A stretch of 64,000 nucleotides of DNA from the NCBI GenBank assembly GCA_039821555.1, contig JBCBNX010000015.1, forward strand, positions 1 through 64,000. The letters run 5' to 3'. This stretch comes from Bacteroidota bacterium (lineage in GTDB: Bacteria > Bacteroidota > Rhodothermia > Rhodothermales > Rubricoccaceae). The notes under the pieces were generated by a model that was not told the DNA's origin, did no database searches, and saw only the letters and a program-made list of their open reading frames with translations. This document shows positions 1 to 8,065 of the stretch, piece by piece; positions within the stretch are counted from its first letter, which is position 1; each line of letters starts with the position of its first letter. A program made the position numbers and the translations under genes.

Positions 1-60
1 ACGGGCCGCAACTACCTGGCGTTCGTGCACGTGGTATCGACGCTGTTGCTACTCGCCTAA
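1..60 (+). CDS. C-terminal end of a gene cut by the window edge
   Basis: The plus strand stays open from the first base to a TAA at 58-60 and encodes 19 residues ending in a hydrophobic run (HVVSTLLLLA). This could be the last transmembrane segment of a membrane protein. Its stop overlaps the stop of the convergent propeller gene by a few bases. There is too little sequence to name a family, and chance coding of such a short piece cannot be excluded. Confidence 0.3.
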   Translation, partial: TGRNYLAFVHVVSTLLLLA

Positions 61-1493
61 ATGTCAACGCGGCCTAGTCGGCTCGTTGCGATCCAGAGGG
101 TGCCTGGATGACGGGGTGACTCGTAGATGTGGCGAATGTCAGTCGGACGACCCTCCGTAAGAGAAAAAGCATCGAGTTGGTTGGTTGTCCGGTCCCAACG
201 GTAGAGCGAGGTGCTGCGTCCGCCGATCCACAGGTGCCCGCGTCCGTCCTCGTGCAGAGTAAAGATTAGGTTGGGGAGTCCTTCAATGTCGGCAGAGCGG
301 CGGCGCTGGGTGACACGGTCGTAGACATGCAGTCCGTCGCGAGCAAGACTCAACAGGATCACGTCCGGGTTCGATGTAGGCTCGTGAAGCGTAAGCACGG
401 CAGGGGCACGCTCTCTCAGCATCGCATCGCTTGGGTCTGGAGCGAAGCGCGGAGGCACAAGCCGCGCCTTGTTTAAGCCCAGCACCGTTCCCACCCACAA
501 CAAGCCCTCTCCATCCTCGTGGACAGCGAGAACGTCGTTGTGGGTGAGCGTGCTGCTGTACGTGCTCACATCGCCAGTTTTGGTGTCGAGCGCAATCACG
601 CCACCCCGTCGGGTACCTGCCCAGAGGACATGGGGCCAGAGCGAGGACGCGGACAGCGAGGAGATCGCGCCCCTACGACCGTCGATGTCAGGGTGCTCAA
701 ACTGTCGAAGGCGTCCCGTCTCTGGATCAGCGCTGAAGAGGGTTCCGTTGCGAGTGGCAATCCAGATCTGTCCGGCAACCTCAGTGATGGCAGAAATCGC
801 TGTGCGATAGACGAGAGAGGAGCGGTCTTCGCTCAGGGCTACCGTTTCGCCCGTGCGAGCGTCAAGCAAGGCTAGCCCTTGGTTGGTTCCCACCCAAAGG
901 AGGTCGGGCCATGCACTACCGAGCGCGAGAGCAGTAACGTGACGGGCAGGCAAGGCAGCCGATACTGAGTCGAAGCGATTCGCATCGGGCCGAAGCCGAC
1001 TCAGGCCAGCGCTGCGCGTCCCGACCCAGAGCGTGCCGGAGGCATCGGAAAGCAGTGCCGTCACGGTATCCGACGCGAGGCCATGTGAGGCATGCGTGTA
1101 CGGACTGAGTTGGCGCGTGTCCGGCGCATAGCGCCGCAGCCCCTGGCTTGCCGTAGCCACCCACACCCCGCCTAGTACTGCTGTATCTAGCACAACCTCG
1201 CGGGCTGTCATGGCACGAGGTTCTCCCTCTACGGAGAGGGAAAACGAGTGGAAGCGCGCCCCGTCAAAGCGGTTGAGGCCCTTCTGCGTGCCGACCCATA
1301 GGAAACCCCGTGCGTCACGAGCCGCGCTGTAGACGATGTAGTCGTCCAGCCCGGCATCAAGGGCAAAGTGCTCGAAGATGAGTGGCTCCCTAGGCTGTCC
1401 CTGGGTCGCCGAGGCTCCAAGCACCAGCAGGCCGACAGCAATGGCTGCTGCGGCCTGCACGCGCGCGAGGTAAATGCGATTTGCCCCCTTCAA
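57..1493 (-). CDS. Sensor propeller-only protein (Reg_prop repeats), probably truncated
   Basis: A secreted or periplasmic protein of about 478 residues. After an N-terminal signal-like segment (about residues 12-32, ending near ASATQGQP) it consists of two-component-regulator propeller repeats, seen as recurring LWVGT, VWVAT and IWIAT strands followed by GL or RDG turns. In the family such repeats form the ligand-sensing part of large membrane kinases, followed by a Y_Y_Y domain, a membrane span and a histidine kinase. Here the protein stops in mid-propeller (ATSRLGRVDI) with no kinase part, so it is either a stand-alone sensor or a decayed fragment. The start used is a TTG at 1493, because it keeps the positively charged residues before the hydrophobic stretch; GTG at 1460 is an alternative. 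It is convergent with the gene ending at 60. Confidence 0.7.
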   Translation of the reverse strand: MKGANRIYLARVQAAAAIAVGLLVLGASATQGQPREPLIFEHFALDAGLDDYIVYSAARDARGFLWVGTQKGLNRFDGARFHSFSLSVEGEPRAMTAREVVLDTAVLGGVWVATASQGLRRYAPDTRQLSPYTHASHGLASDTVTALLSDASGTLWVGTRSAGLSRLRPDANRFDSVSAALPARHVTALALGSAWPDLLWVGTNQGLALLDARTGETVALSEDRSSLVYRTAISAITEVAGQIWIATRNGTLFSADPETGRLRQFEHPDIDGRRGAISSLSASSLWPHVLWAGTRRGGVIALDTKTGDVSTYSSTLTHNDVLAVHEDGEGLLWVGTVLGLNKARLVPPRFAPDPSDAMLRERAPAVLTLHEPTSNPDVILLSLARDGLHVYDRVTQRRRSADIEGLPNLIFTLHEDGRGHLWIGGRSTSLYRWDRTTNQLDAFSLTEGRPTDIRHIYESPRHPGTLWIATSRLGRVDI

Positions 1494-1525
1494 GCGGTGT
1501 GTGGCTTGTCTGACCTTGGGTCGAA

Positions 1526-2398
1526 TTAGTCAGTATCGAAGCCGCCCTCAGGATAGCAGGTCATCATTGGTTTGACTATGCCCTGAGCGGAGACAGTACC
1601 CTGAGGCGACGAAGCTTTGGAAGGAATGGTCCCGACATTCAACGTATAAACGCATTCGTCTCCTGTCGCTTTGCTGTCGTACGATAGGTGTGTCCAATTC
1701 GACCCTTTGCCCTTGTTTGGGACTATGCAAAGCTTCCTTGGAAGCTTGAAGTCTGATATGCCGAGATTGTCTTTCGCATAGGTTTCAATCAGGGCTTTTA
1801 GGGCATCTGATGTGGTCGCTTCTAGAAAAGCCTTTCTTTTATTACCTACATTATATACGACAATATGGTCTACAGATGTAAGAAGAGTGTCGATAGGAAT
1901 AGCGCCATCGGGAACACGAGATGATGTCGTTAGGTCAAGCCTATCGCTGAGTTTGGATAAACCGGGTCCTCTTAGCTTATGGGAGAGCCCTTCTGGAACA
2001 AAAAGGGTGTCTTTTGAGACAAAAGACTCGCCCCTTGCAAATGGCTTCCCGTGTCCTGACTCTTTGTAGGTGCAAATTTTTAGGCTCCATTCTTTATCCC
2101 ACTTGTGCCTCTTTTTAGGTTTCTTCCTGTCAAGCTCCTCAGTGGCGCGAACAATTAGCTTTATGAGAACATCAGAGTCCTTGTACAGGGCGTTCTTTAC
2201 CTTGTTGGCGACATCGGCAATCTCGGCTTTGTTCTTGAGAGCTTGTCCTTTGCCTGAAGGCTTTGTTATGTATTGAATAAACTTATTGTGAGGCTTGGTA
2301 CGTAATGCTACAGAACCTGGAGGGCAAGGAACACCTTTGCCAAAGAGTGCGGCCATATCGCCGAAGTAGAACCATTCATAATCCCAGGATTGTGCCAT
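1526..2398 (-). CDS. Orphan hypothetical protein in AT-rich DNA
   Basis: 290 residues starting at ATG, with no signal peptide, membrane segment or motif that I recognise. The middle is Lys-rich (KKPKKRHKWDKEW), and the protein looks like a soluble cytoplasmic one. Its DNA is clearly poorer in G+C than its neighbours: codons such as AAA, TTT, TAT and AGA are common here and rare elsewhere in the window. Together with the lack of a family assignment, this suggests recent acquisition. The upstream space (2399-2538) has no clear promoter. Function unknown; a phage or defence origin is possible but nothing in the sequence shows it. Confidence 0.6.
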   Translation of the reverse strand: MAQSWDYEWFYFGDMAALFGKGVPCPPGSVALRTKPHNKFIQYITKPSGKGQALKNKAEIADVANKVKNALYKDSDVLIKLIVRATEELDRKKPKKRHKWDKEWSLKICTYKESGHGKPFARGESFVSKDTLFVPEGLSHKLRGPGLSKLSDRLDLTTSSRVPDGAIPIDTLLTSVDHIVVYNVGNKRKAFLEATTSDALKALIETYAKDNLGISDFKLPRKLCIVPNKGKGSNWTHLSYDSKATGDECVYTLNVGTIPSKASSPQGTVSAQGIVKPMMTCYPEGGFDTD

Positions 2399-2538
2399 CG
2401 TGTTGCCTCATGAGGTTGGGTGAGTAGGACGAGGCACCGATGTGCCCCGCTAACTACCTGGCAACATAGGAGTGAGGCCCCATACGCCGTCTCACGTAAT
2501 CACACCATTTTTCAGCGCGTAACGCAGCGGTCCTGCGC

Positions 2539-4944
2539 TCACTCGTACCGCAGCGCCTTGATTGGGTCGGCGGCGGCGGTGCGGTAGGCCTGCGTCGCGA
2601 CGGTGACGAGCGCGAGCGTGAGCGCGGCGGCTCCGGCCCCCAGAAAGACCAGCGGGCCCAACTCGATGCGGTAGGCGAACTCGGCGAGCCAGCGCTGCAT
2701 GAGCCACCACGCGACGGGGGCAGCAACGGCGAACGCGACGGCGACGAGTACCACGAAGTCGCGGCTGAGGAGCGCCACTAGGCCGGGCACGCTCGCGCCG
2801 AGCACCTTGCGTACGCCGATCTCCTTCGTCCGCTGCGCCGATGCATAGGCCGACAGCCCGAGCAGTCCCAGGCATGCCACGAAGATGGCCAGCCCCGCAA
2901 ACACGGCGAAGAGTGTCCCGAGCCGGGCCTCGTCGGCGTAGTGCCGCCCGAAGTCGTCGTCGAGGAAGACGTAGTCGAACTCATAGCCGGGGGCGAACGC
3001 GGCCCAGGTGTCGGCGAGGTGGTCCATCGCCCCAGTGACATCGCCCGGAGCGAGGCGGAAGGCAATGGCCTGGTACCAGTCCGGCGACAGGTTGATCACG
3101 ACCGGCTCGATGGCGTGGTGCAGCGAGGCGTAGTGGAAGTCCTCCACAACGCCCACGACGGTGCCCGGCTCGCGGTCCCAGGCGCGGAACATCGTCCCGA
3201 CGGGCGATTCGCCCGCGTCTAGGTCATAGCCCATGACGCGCGCCGCGGCCTCGTTGAGGATGTAGGCGTCCGTCTCGTCCGAGGCAATGTCTGCGGAGAA
3301 GTCGCGGCCGTCGGTGAGTGTGAGGCCGAACGTCTCCAGGTAGGTCGGGTCGCCGAAGATGGTCGACATCGCGTCGCCGACGAGTTCGTCCGGGGTCGAG
3401 CCCTGCCAGCGGTAGCCGCGCGAGGTGCCTACGCGCCCCGGCAGCCCTCCGGCGCGCGTCATCGTCTGCACCCGTTGGTCGGCGAGGATGGCCTGCTCGA
3501 ACGCCTCGTATTGCGTCCACACGGTCTGGGCGCCCGACGCGAAGACGACCTGTTCCTGGTCGAACCCGAGCGACTGGTTCTGGAGGTAGTCGAGCTGCAT
3601 CCACACCGTCCCCGTCGCGACGAGGAGGAACACCGTCACGGCGAACTGGGCCACGATGAGCGACTTGCGCAGCGCCGTCGCCGAGCGCCCCCGGGCGACT
3701 TCGCCCTTGAGCACGCGCGCCGGGCGGAACGCCGAGAGGTAGAACGCGGGGTAGCTGCCCGCGAGGATGCCCGTCAGGAGCCCGATGCCCACGAGGAGCG
3801 CCACGATGTTCGGCGAAAACGTGAGGTCGATGTCGCCGCCGACGAGGTTGGCGAAGTGCGGGCGCGCGATGCTCGCGAGCACCAGCGCGAGCGCGAGCGC
3901 GAGCGCGCTCTGCACGATGGACTCGCCGAGGAACTGGCCGATGAGCTGCCCGCGTCCGGCCCCAATCGACTTGCGCACGCCGACTTCCTTGGCGCGCTTC
4001 GTGGCGCGCGCCGTGGCAAGGTTCATGAAGTTGATGCACGCGATGAGCAGAATCAGCCCCGCGATGATCGAGAACGCCCACACGTAGCGCTGGTCGCGGA
4101 CGGGCGCGCGGCCGTAGGTCTTCGTCTCGAAGTGAATCGAGGTGACCGGCTCGAGGTCGGCGAGGTAGCCGCTGTCCTCTTCCCCGTCGTAGGTGAACTG
4201 CTCATCGAACACGACCTGCATGCGGGCTTCGGCGTCGGCCTCGGTCACGCCCTCGGCGAGCACGACGTACGACTGGTAGTTCCAGTTCGTGAGGTCGTCC
4301 ATCATGTCGGGCCGGAACAGCACGAAGGTGATCGGGACGAGGTAGTCGAAGCGGAGGTGCTGGTTGGTGGGCAGGTCGCGCAGCACGCCTGTCACCGTCA
4401 GGTCGGCCTGGTCGTCGTAGCGGATCGTCCGCCCAACCGGGTTCTCGTCGCCAAACCAGGACGCGGCGGCCGTCTCGGTGAGGAGCACGCTCTGCGGGTC
4501 GTCCAGCGCCGTGGCGGGGTCGCCGTGGATGAGCGGGAGGTCGAACGTGGTGAGGATTGCGGCGTCGGCCGTCGCAAAGCCGTTGACGCTGCGGCTCTGG
4601 CCGTCCACGGTGAGGTAGGGCGACCGGAAGTCGAGCCGGATGTAGTCGGCGATGTCAGCGGGCATCGCGTCCATGAGGAGCGTCTTGACCCCCGCGGCGA
4701 TGTTGGCCGAGCGCGTCTCGGGGTCGTCCCCGAGCCAACTCTCTTGTTCTGTCACCCCGTAGGTGACGCGGTAGGTCTGGTCTGCGAGCGGGTGCTGCTG
4801 GTCGAACGATAGCTCGTGCTGCACGAAGAGCACGAGGAGGAAGCACGCCGCGAGGCCGATCGCGAGGCCGCCGACGTTGAGCGCCGTAGTGCCGCCCTGG
4901 CGGCTCAGGCTGCGGACGGCGACGAGAACGTAGTTCTTGATCAT
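2539..4944 (-). CDS. MacB-type ABC transporter permease (two FtsX domains)
   Basis: An 801-residue inner-membrane protein. It has an N-terminal transmembrane helix (about residues 20-40), a MacB_PCD-type periplasmic domain (about 45-260), an FtsX three-helix core with the typical LLIACINFMNLATAR and KEVGVRKS(I)GA motifs (about 270-410), a second helix and periplasmic domain (about 420-650), and a final FtsX core repeating KEIGVRKVLGAS (about 680-800). Eight membrane spans with duplicated cores match the long MacB-like permeases of Bacteroidota. I start at the ATG at 4944 (MIKNYVLVAVRSL), because the 17 residues before it do not fit the family. With the ATPase and adaptor upstream on the same strand it should form a tripartite exporter; the substrate is unknown. 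Confidence 0.92.
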   Translation of the reverse strand: MIKNYVLVAVRSLSRQGGTTALNVGGLAIGLAACFLLVLFVQHELSFDQQHPLADQTYRVTYGVTEQESWLGDDPETRSANIAAGVKTLLMDAMPADIADYIRLDFRSPYLTVDGQSRSVNGFATADAAILTTFDLPLIHGDPATALDDPQSVLLTETAAASWFGDENPVGRTIRYDDQADLTVTGVLRDLPTNQHLRFDYLVPITFVLFRPDMMDDLTNWNYQSYVVLAEGVTEADAEARMQVVFDEQFTYDGEEDSGYLADLEPVTSIHFETKTYGRAPVRDQRYVWAFSIIAGLILLIACINFMNLATARATKRAKEVGVRKSIGAGRGQLIGQFLGESIVQSALALALALVLASIARPHFANLVGGDIDLTFSPNIVALLVGIGLLTGILAGSYPAFYLSAFRPARVLKGEVARGRSATALRKSLIVAQFAVTVFLLVATGTVWMQLDYLQNQSLGFDQEQVVFASGAQTVWTQYEAFEQAILADQRVQTMTRAGGLPGRVGTSRGYRWQGSTPDELVGDAMSTIFGDPTYLETFGLTLTDGRDFSADIASDETDAYILNEAAARVMGYDLDAGESPVGTMFRAWDREPGTVVGVVEDFHYASLHHAIEPVVINLSPDWYQAIAFRLAPGDVTGAMDHLADTWAAFAPGYEFDYVFLDDDFGRHYADEARLGTLFAVFAGLAIFVACLGLLGLSAYASAQRTKEIGVRKVLGASVPGLVALLSRDFVVLVAVAFAVAAPVAWWLMQRWLAEFAYRIELGPLVFLGAGAAALTLALVTVATQAYRTAAADPIKALRYE

Positions 4945-5140
4945 GGGTCCGTTGTCATGGGTCGGTCGTGGGTGGAAGCCCGGGGCTGTTGCCACATGTG
5001 GAGCTGATCTCCAGCCGATGACAAGGGACTAAGGACACCGCAACGCGGTCGAAAAAAGCTGCGCACCGACGGTGTGCGGCACTGCACGAGCCCCAGGGCA
5101 GGCCGCGCACCGCCAGCGCGCAAAGGGTGTGAGGGGAGCG

Positions 5141-5533
5141 CTACTGCTCCGCCGTCCAGACGGAGAGGAAGCCGCGTTCCACCGCGTGGGTGGTCCCGTG
5201 GAGCTGCCCGTCGACAAGGCGGGCCGCGTGGAGGTAGCGCGTCGAGTTGTCGCGTGTCACGAAGGCGACGTGGAGCACGTCCCAGTCGGCGTTGTAGCGC
5301 GCGACCTGGACGGGCGCGCCGTAGAAGAGCGCGTCAAAGGTGCCGTCATCGTGTACGGCGGTTACCCGGAAGGGCTGGGTGTAGGCTGGCGCGTCGGGCG
5401 TCGGGCGGAGGTCGACGGTCCACGTGCCGACGAGCGCCGACGGGTCGACGGGGGCGGGACCAGGAGCGCTGCCGAGCCAGAGAGGAAGGGCGAAGAGAAG
5501 GGCAGTAGCACGAAGCGTCGAAGCGAAGCGCAT
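5141..5533 (-). CDS. Small secreted protein inside the efflux operon
   Basis: 130 residues with an N-terminal signal peptide (about 1-22, hydrophobic ATALLFALPLWLGS). The mature part contains a LVGTWTVDL opening and alternating beta strands, resembling small lipocalin-like or DUF-type beta-barrel proteins. No catalytic motif is visible. It lies on the same strand between the ATPase and permease genes, with gaps of about 70 bp on the ATPase side and 196 bp on the permease side, so it is probably co-transcribed. It could bind a ligand or assist the exporter in the periplasm, but that is only an inference from position. Confidence 0.65.
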   Translation of the reverse strand: MRFASTLRATALLFALPLWLGSAPGPAPVDPSALVGTWTVDLRPTPDAPAYTQPFRVTAVHDDGTFDALFYGAPVQVARYNADWDVLHVAFVTRDNSTRYLHAARLVDGQLHGTTHAVERGFLSVWTAEQ

Positions 5534-5602
5534 GACAGGGCAAGGTAGAGGTGAAGGGGCAGGGCGACAGCCGGGGCCGCCCCGCCCGAGACAGGGAAGG
5601 CG

Positions 5603-6301
5603 CTAGCGCGGGAGCGCGTACTCCTTCTGGATGAAGTTCTCCGAGACCACCTGGCCGTCGAAGAGGTAGATCACGCGGTGGGCATACTCCGCGTCCGAGG
5701 GCGAGTGGGTCACCATCACGATGGTCGCGCCCGCCTCGTTCATCTCGCTGAGCAGCTTCATCACCTCGTCGCCGTTGGTCGAGTCGAGGTTACCCGTGGG
5801 CTCGTCCGCGAGGATGAGCTTGGGGTTGGCGACGACGGCGCGCGAAATCGCGACGCGCTGCTGCTGGCCGCCCGAGAGCTGCTGCGGGAAGTGGTTGCGC
5901 CGGTGCGCCATCGCCACGCGGTCGAGCGCGGCCTCGGTGCGCTCCTTGCGCTCCTTGCTGTCCAGCCCGAGGTAGAGCAGCGGCAGCTCGACGTTTTCGA
6001 AGACCGTCAGCTCGTCGATCAGGTTGAAGCTCTGGAAGACGAAGCCGAGGGTGCCCTTGCGCAGTTCGGCGCGCTGGCGCTCCGAATAGCCCGAGACGTC
6101 CTCGCCGTCGAACACGTAGTGCCCGCCTGACGGCGTGTCGAGCATGCCGAGGATGTTGAGGAGCGTCGACTTGCCGCAGCCGGACGGCCCCATGATGGCG
6201 ATGAACTCGCCACGCTGGATCTCGACGCTGATGGAGTTGAGCGCCGTCGTCTCGACCTCGTCGGTCGTGTAGACTTTGCTCATGTCTTGGGTGCGAATCA
6301 T
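5603..6301 (-). CDS. ABC transporter ATP-binding protein, MacB/LolD type
   Basis: 232-residue nucleotide-binding subunit that would power the neighbouring FtsX-type permease. All family motifs are present: Walker A GPSGCGKST (about 38-46), Q-loop in GFVFQSFNLI, signature LSGGQQQRVAISRA (about 142-155), Walker B LILADEPTGNLDS (about 162-174) and the H-loop in MVTHSPSDA. The length and the LNILGMLDTPSGG segment are typical of the MacB/LolD subfamily. The ATG at 6301 gives the expected start (MIRTQDMSKVY). It follows the adaptor gene after a 107-bp gap holding an octamer repeat. Confidence 0.95.
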   Translation of the reverse strand: MIRTQDMSKVYTTDEVETTALNSISVEIQRGEFIAIMGPSGCGKSTLLNILGMLDTPSGGHYVFDGEDVSGYSERQRAELRKGTLGFVFQSFNLIDELTVFENVELPLLYLGLDSKERKERTEAALDRVAMAHRRNHFPQQLSGGQQQRVAISRAVVANPKLILADEPTGNLDSTNGDEVMKLLSEMNEAGATIVMVTHSPSDAEYAHRVIYLFDGQVVSENFIQKEYALPR

Positions 6302-6337
6302 GGTGTTGGGTGGGGCTGTGTTTCAGTGAAGAGTGGG

Positions 6338-6405
6338 GCGGTGAGGCTGTGTTGCGGTGAGGCGGTAGGGCAGTGACCACTGCTGCACCGCGACACCACT
6401 GCACG
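6338..6405. repeat. Octamer-periodic inverted repeat between adaptor and ATPase genes
   Basis: Units of 8 bp related to GCGGTGAG run in one direction (6338-6377). Units related to CACCGCGA and CACTGCTG follow (6378-6405), facing the first set around a GCAGTG-AC-CACTGC centre at 6370-6383. The whole could form a hairpin in the operon transcript. Confidence 0.6.
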
Positions 6406-6408
6406 GCG

Positions 6409-7731
6409 TCACTCCAAGTTGAGCTTCTCGGCTTCGCCGAAGGTATCGTAGCCAGAGGTGACCACGCGGTCGCCGGGCTGGAGGCCGTCGAGGACCTCGA
6501 AGAACTGCGGGTTCTGGCGGCCGAGGCGGATCGTGCGCTTCTCGGCGATGCCGCCGTCCTCGGAGACGGCGAAGATCCAGTTGCCGCCGGTCGTCTGGTA
6601 GAAGCCGCCGCGCGGGACGAGCAGTGCCTCCTCCGAGTCGCCGAGTTCGAGGCGGATGCGGAGGCTCTGGCCGCGCCGGATGCGCGGCGTCTCGCCGACG
6701 AAGAGCATGTCCACCTCGAAGCGGCCGTTGGAGACCTCCGGATAGACCCGGTTCACGTCGAGGGTGTACGTCTCGCCGCTCACGTCCACCGTGCCGCGCT
6801 GGCCGCGCGCGACCCGCGCGATCCAGAACTCGTCGATGGGCACGCGCACTTTGTAGCCGTCGAGTTGGTCCACCTGTCCGATGCGGGATCCCTGGTTCAT
6901 GAGTTCGCCTATTTCGACATCCATCGCGGAAAGTTGCCCCGTGATGGGTGCGCGGACCGTGAGGTTCTCGGCGTTGCGGCGCACGAGCGCGAGGTTGGCG
7001 CGCAGGCGGCCCAGCGATTCCTGGATCTGGCCGAGCTGGATGGCCCGCGCCAGCGAGTCCTGGCGGTAGCTCTCGCGGGTGAGCTCCTGCAGCCGGCGCT
7101 GGTAGTCGAGTTCGTCGCGGATGCGCTCGTACTCCTGCCGCGCGATGGCCTGCCGGTCGAACAGCTCTTCGTTACGGCCGTGCTCGCGCTGGAGCCGCGT
7201 GATCTGGTAGTTTGTCTCAACGAGCTGCTGCTGCAGCCGCAGCGCGTTCTGGTCGAGGGCAAGGCGCGTGTTGCGGAAGTTGTTGACCTGCTCTTCGAGC
7301 GCGGCCTCGGAGTTAGCCATGTTCAACTCCATCTGGTCGTTCGAGAGGCGCAGCAGCGGCTGGCCGGCCGTCACCATCGCGCCCTCCTCGACGTAGCGCT
7401 CCTCGACCTGCCCACCGACGACGGCGTCGAGATAGACCGTCTTGATCGGCTGGGCGGCGCCGGTCACGGAGACATACTCCTGGAACGTGCCGCGGTCGAT
7501 GGTGGCGACGGTGATCTTGTCGCGCTCAACGTTGAGGGTACGGCGGGTGTCCTGGAAAAAGAGCCCCCAGACGACGAGGGCGAGGAGCGCGAGGCCGCCG
7601 ACGACCATCGCAATGCGTTTGGGGGTAAGGCGGCGCTTCTTCGCGCGGCGGTCCATCCCTTCGCCGCCGCCAGAGCTTCCACTCTGGATGGGCCGCGTCA
7701 GGACGCTGGTTGGGTTGCTTGGGGCTTCCAT
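6409..7731 (-). CDS. HlyD/MFP-family efflux periplasmic adaptor
   Basis: Membrane-fusion protein that should link the MacB-type permease and ATPase to the outer membrane. After a basic cytoplasmic tail (MDRRAKKRRLTPKR) there is one transmembrane helix (IAMVVGGLALLALVVWGLFF), a lipoyl/barrel-sandwich half (VYLDAVVGGQVEERYVEEGAMVTAGQPLL), a long coiled coil of about 150 residues, the second lipoyl half (VRAPITGQLSAMDVEIGELMNQG), a beta-barrel and a membrane-proximal domain (VLDGLQPGDRVVTSGYD). The order and spacing are typical. Start is uncertain: ATG 7731 is used here, ATG 7656 (MDRRAKK) would remove a Ser/Gly-rich leader, and the frame stays open to 7899. First gene of the efflux operon, divergent from the NtrC-type regulator. 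Confidence 0.92.
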   Translation of the reverse strand: MEAPSNPTSVLTRPIQSGSSGGGEGMDRRAKKRRLTPKRIAMVVGGLALLALVVWGLFFQDTRRTLNVERDKITVATIDRGTFQEYVSVTGAAQPIKTVYLDAVVGGQVEERYVEEGAMVTAGQPLLRLSNDQMELNMANSEAALEEQVNNFRNTRLALDQNALRLQQQLVETNYQITRLQREHGRNEELFDRQAIARQEYERIRDELDYQRRLQELTRESYRQDSLARAIQLGQIQESLGRLRANLALVRRNAENLTVRAPITGQLSAMDVEIGELMNQGSRIGQVDQLDGYKVRVPIDEFWIARVARGQRGTVDVSGETYTLDVNRVYPEVSNGRFEVDMLFVGETPRIRRGQSLRIRLELGDSEEALLVPRGGFYQTTGGNWIFAVSEDGGIAEKRTIRLGRQNPQFFEVLDGLQPGDRVVTSGYDTFGEAEKLNLE

Positions 7732-7791
7732 GGGGCTGGGGCTGGGCTCGTTCGACCCGAGCGGCGGTGCTCGCGCCGTGCCGTTTCCCAT

Positions 7792-7807
7792 GTCAACCGA
7801 TGTGCCA
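7792..7807 (-). promoter_or_regulatory. Candidate sigma-54 promoter of the efflux operon
   Basis: On the minus strand the sequence reads TGGCAC, five bases, then TTGAC, against the sigma-54 consensus TGGCAC-N5-TTGC. It differs at one base of the -12 GC. It lies about 60 bases before the chosen adaptor start and opposite a sigma-54-dependent activator gene, which is the expected arrangement. The mismatch falls at an important base, so this is a candidate only. Confidence 0.35.
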
Positions 7808-7908
7808 GCGTGCCAAACCCCGCAAAGCGCGCGGAAATCGCCGAAACGAACCGGCCAGACTGTGCGTTTCCGCACACCGCGCCGGGCGACCGCGCACATT
7901 GCCTGGCC

Positions 7909-8022
7909 GCTCCCCCCGTTTTGGTTGACAGTCGCTATGCTCCCATGTCAACCAAAACTGTCCCCCTCAGACATGAGGGGGACAGCTTGACCGCCGTCGC
8001 AGGCGTGTCAAGCGGGGGGAGC
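7909..8022. repeat. Cloverleaf intergenic element, copy 1
   Basis: 114 bp that can fold without unpaired bases at the junction. Outer stem 7909-7918 with 8013-8022; arm 1 7919-7930 with 7946-7957; arm 2 7958-7969 with 7974-7985; arm 3 7986-7991 with 8007-8012, continued by CGCC/GGCG. It lies between divergent genes, 43 bp before the start of the regulator gene. Copies 2 and 3 are at 10193 and 20557, in the same orientation. Confidence 0.85.
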
Positions 8023-8065
8023 CGCCCCACTTCATACTCGCCCAGTCTCGAACTCTCACTCCTGC

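Noticed and set aside
3475..4812. Long plus-strand reading frame of 445 codons opposite the permease
   Set aside because: Arg/Val/Glu-rich translation with no family features, antisense to a clear MacB-type permease; typical of high-GC shadow frames.
7909..8022. Cloverleaf element as a tRNA or tRNA-like gene
   Set aside because: Four-way fold only: no anticodon arm of the right size, no T loop consensus, no CCA, and the stems are far longer than in tRNA.
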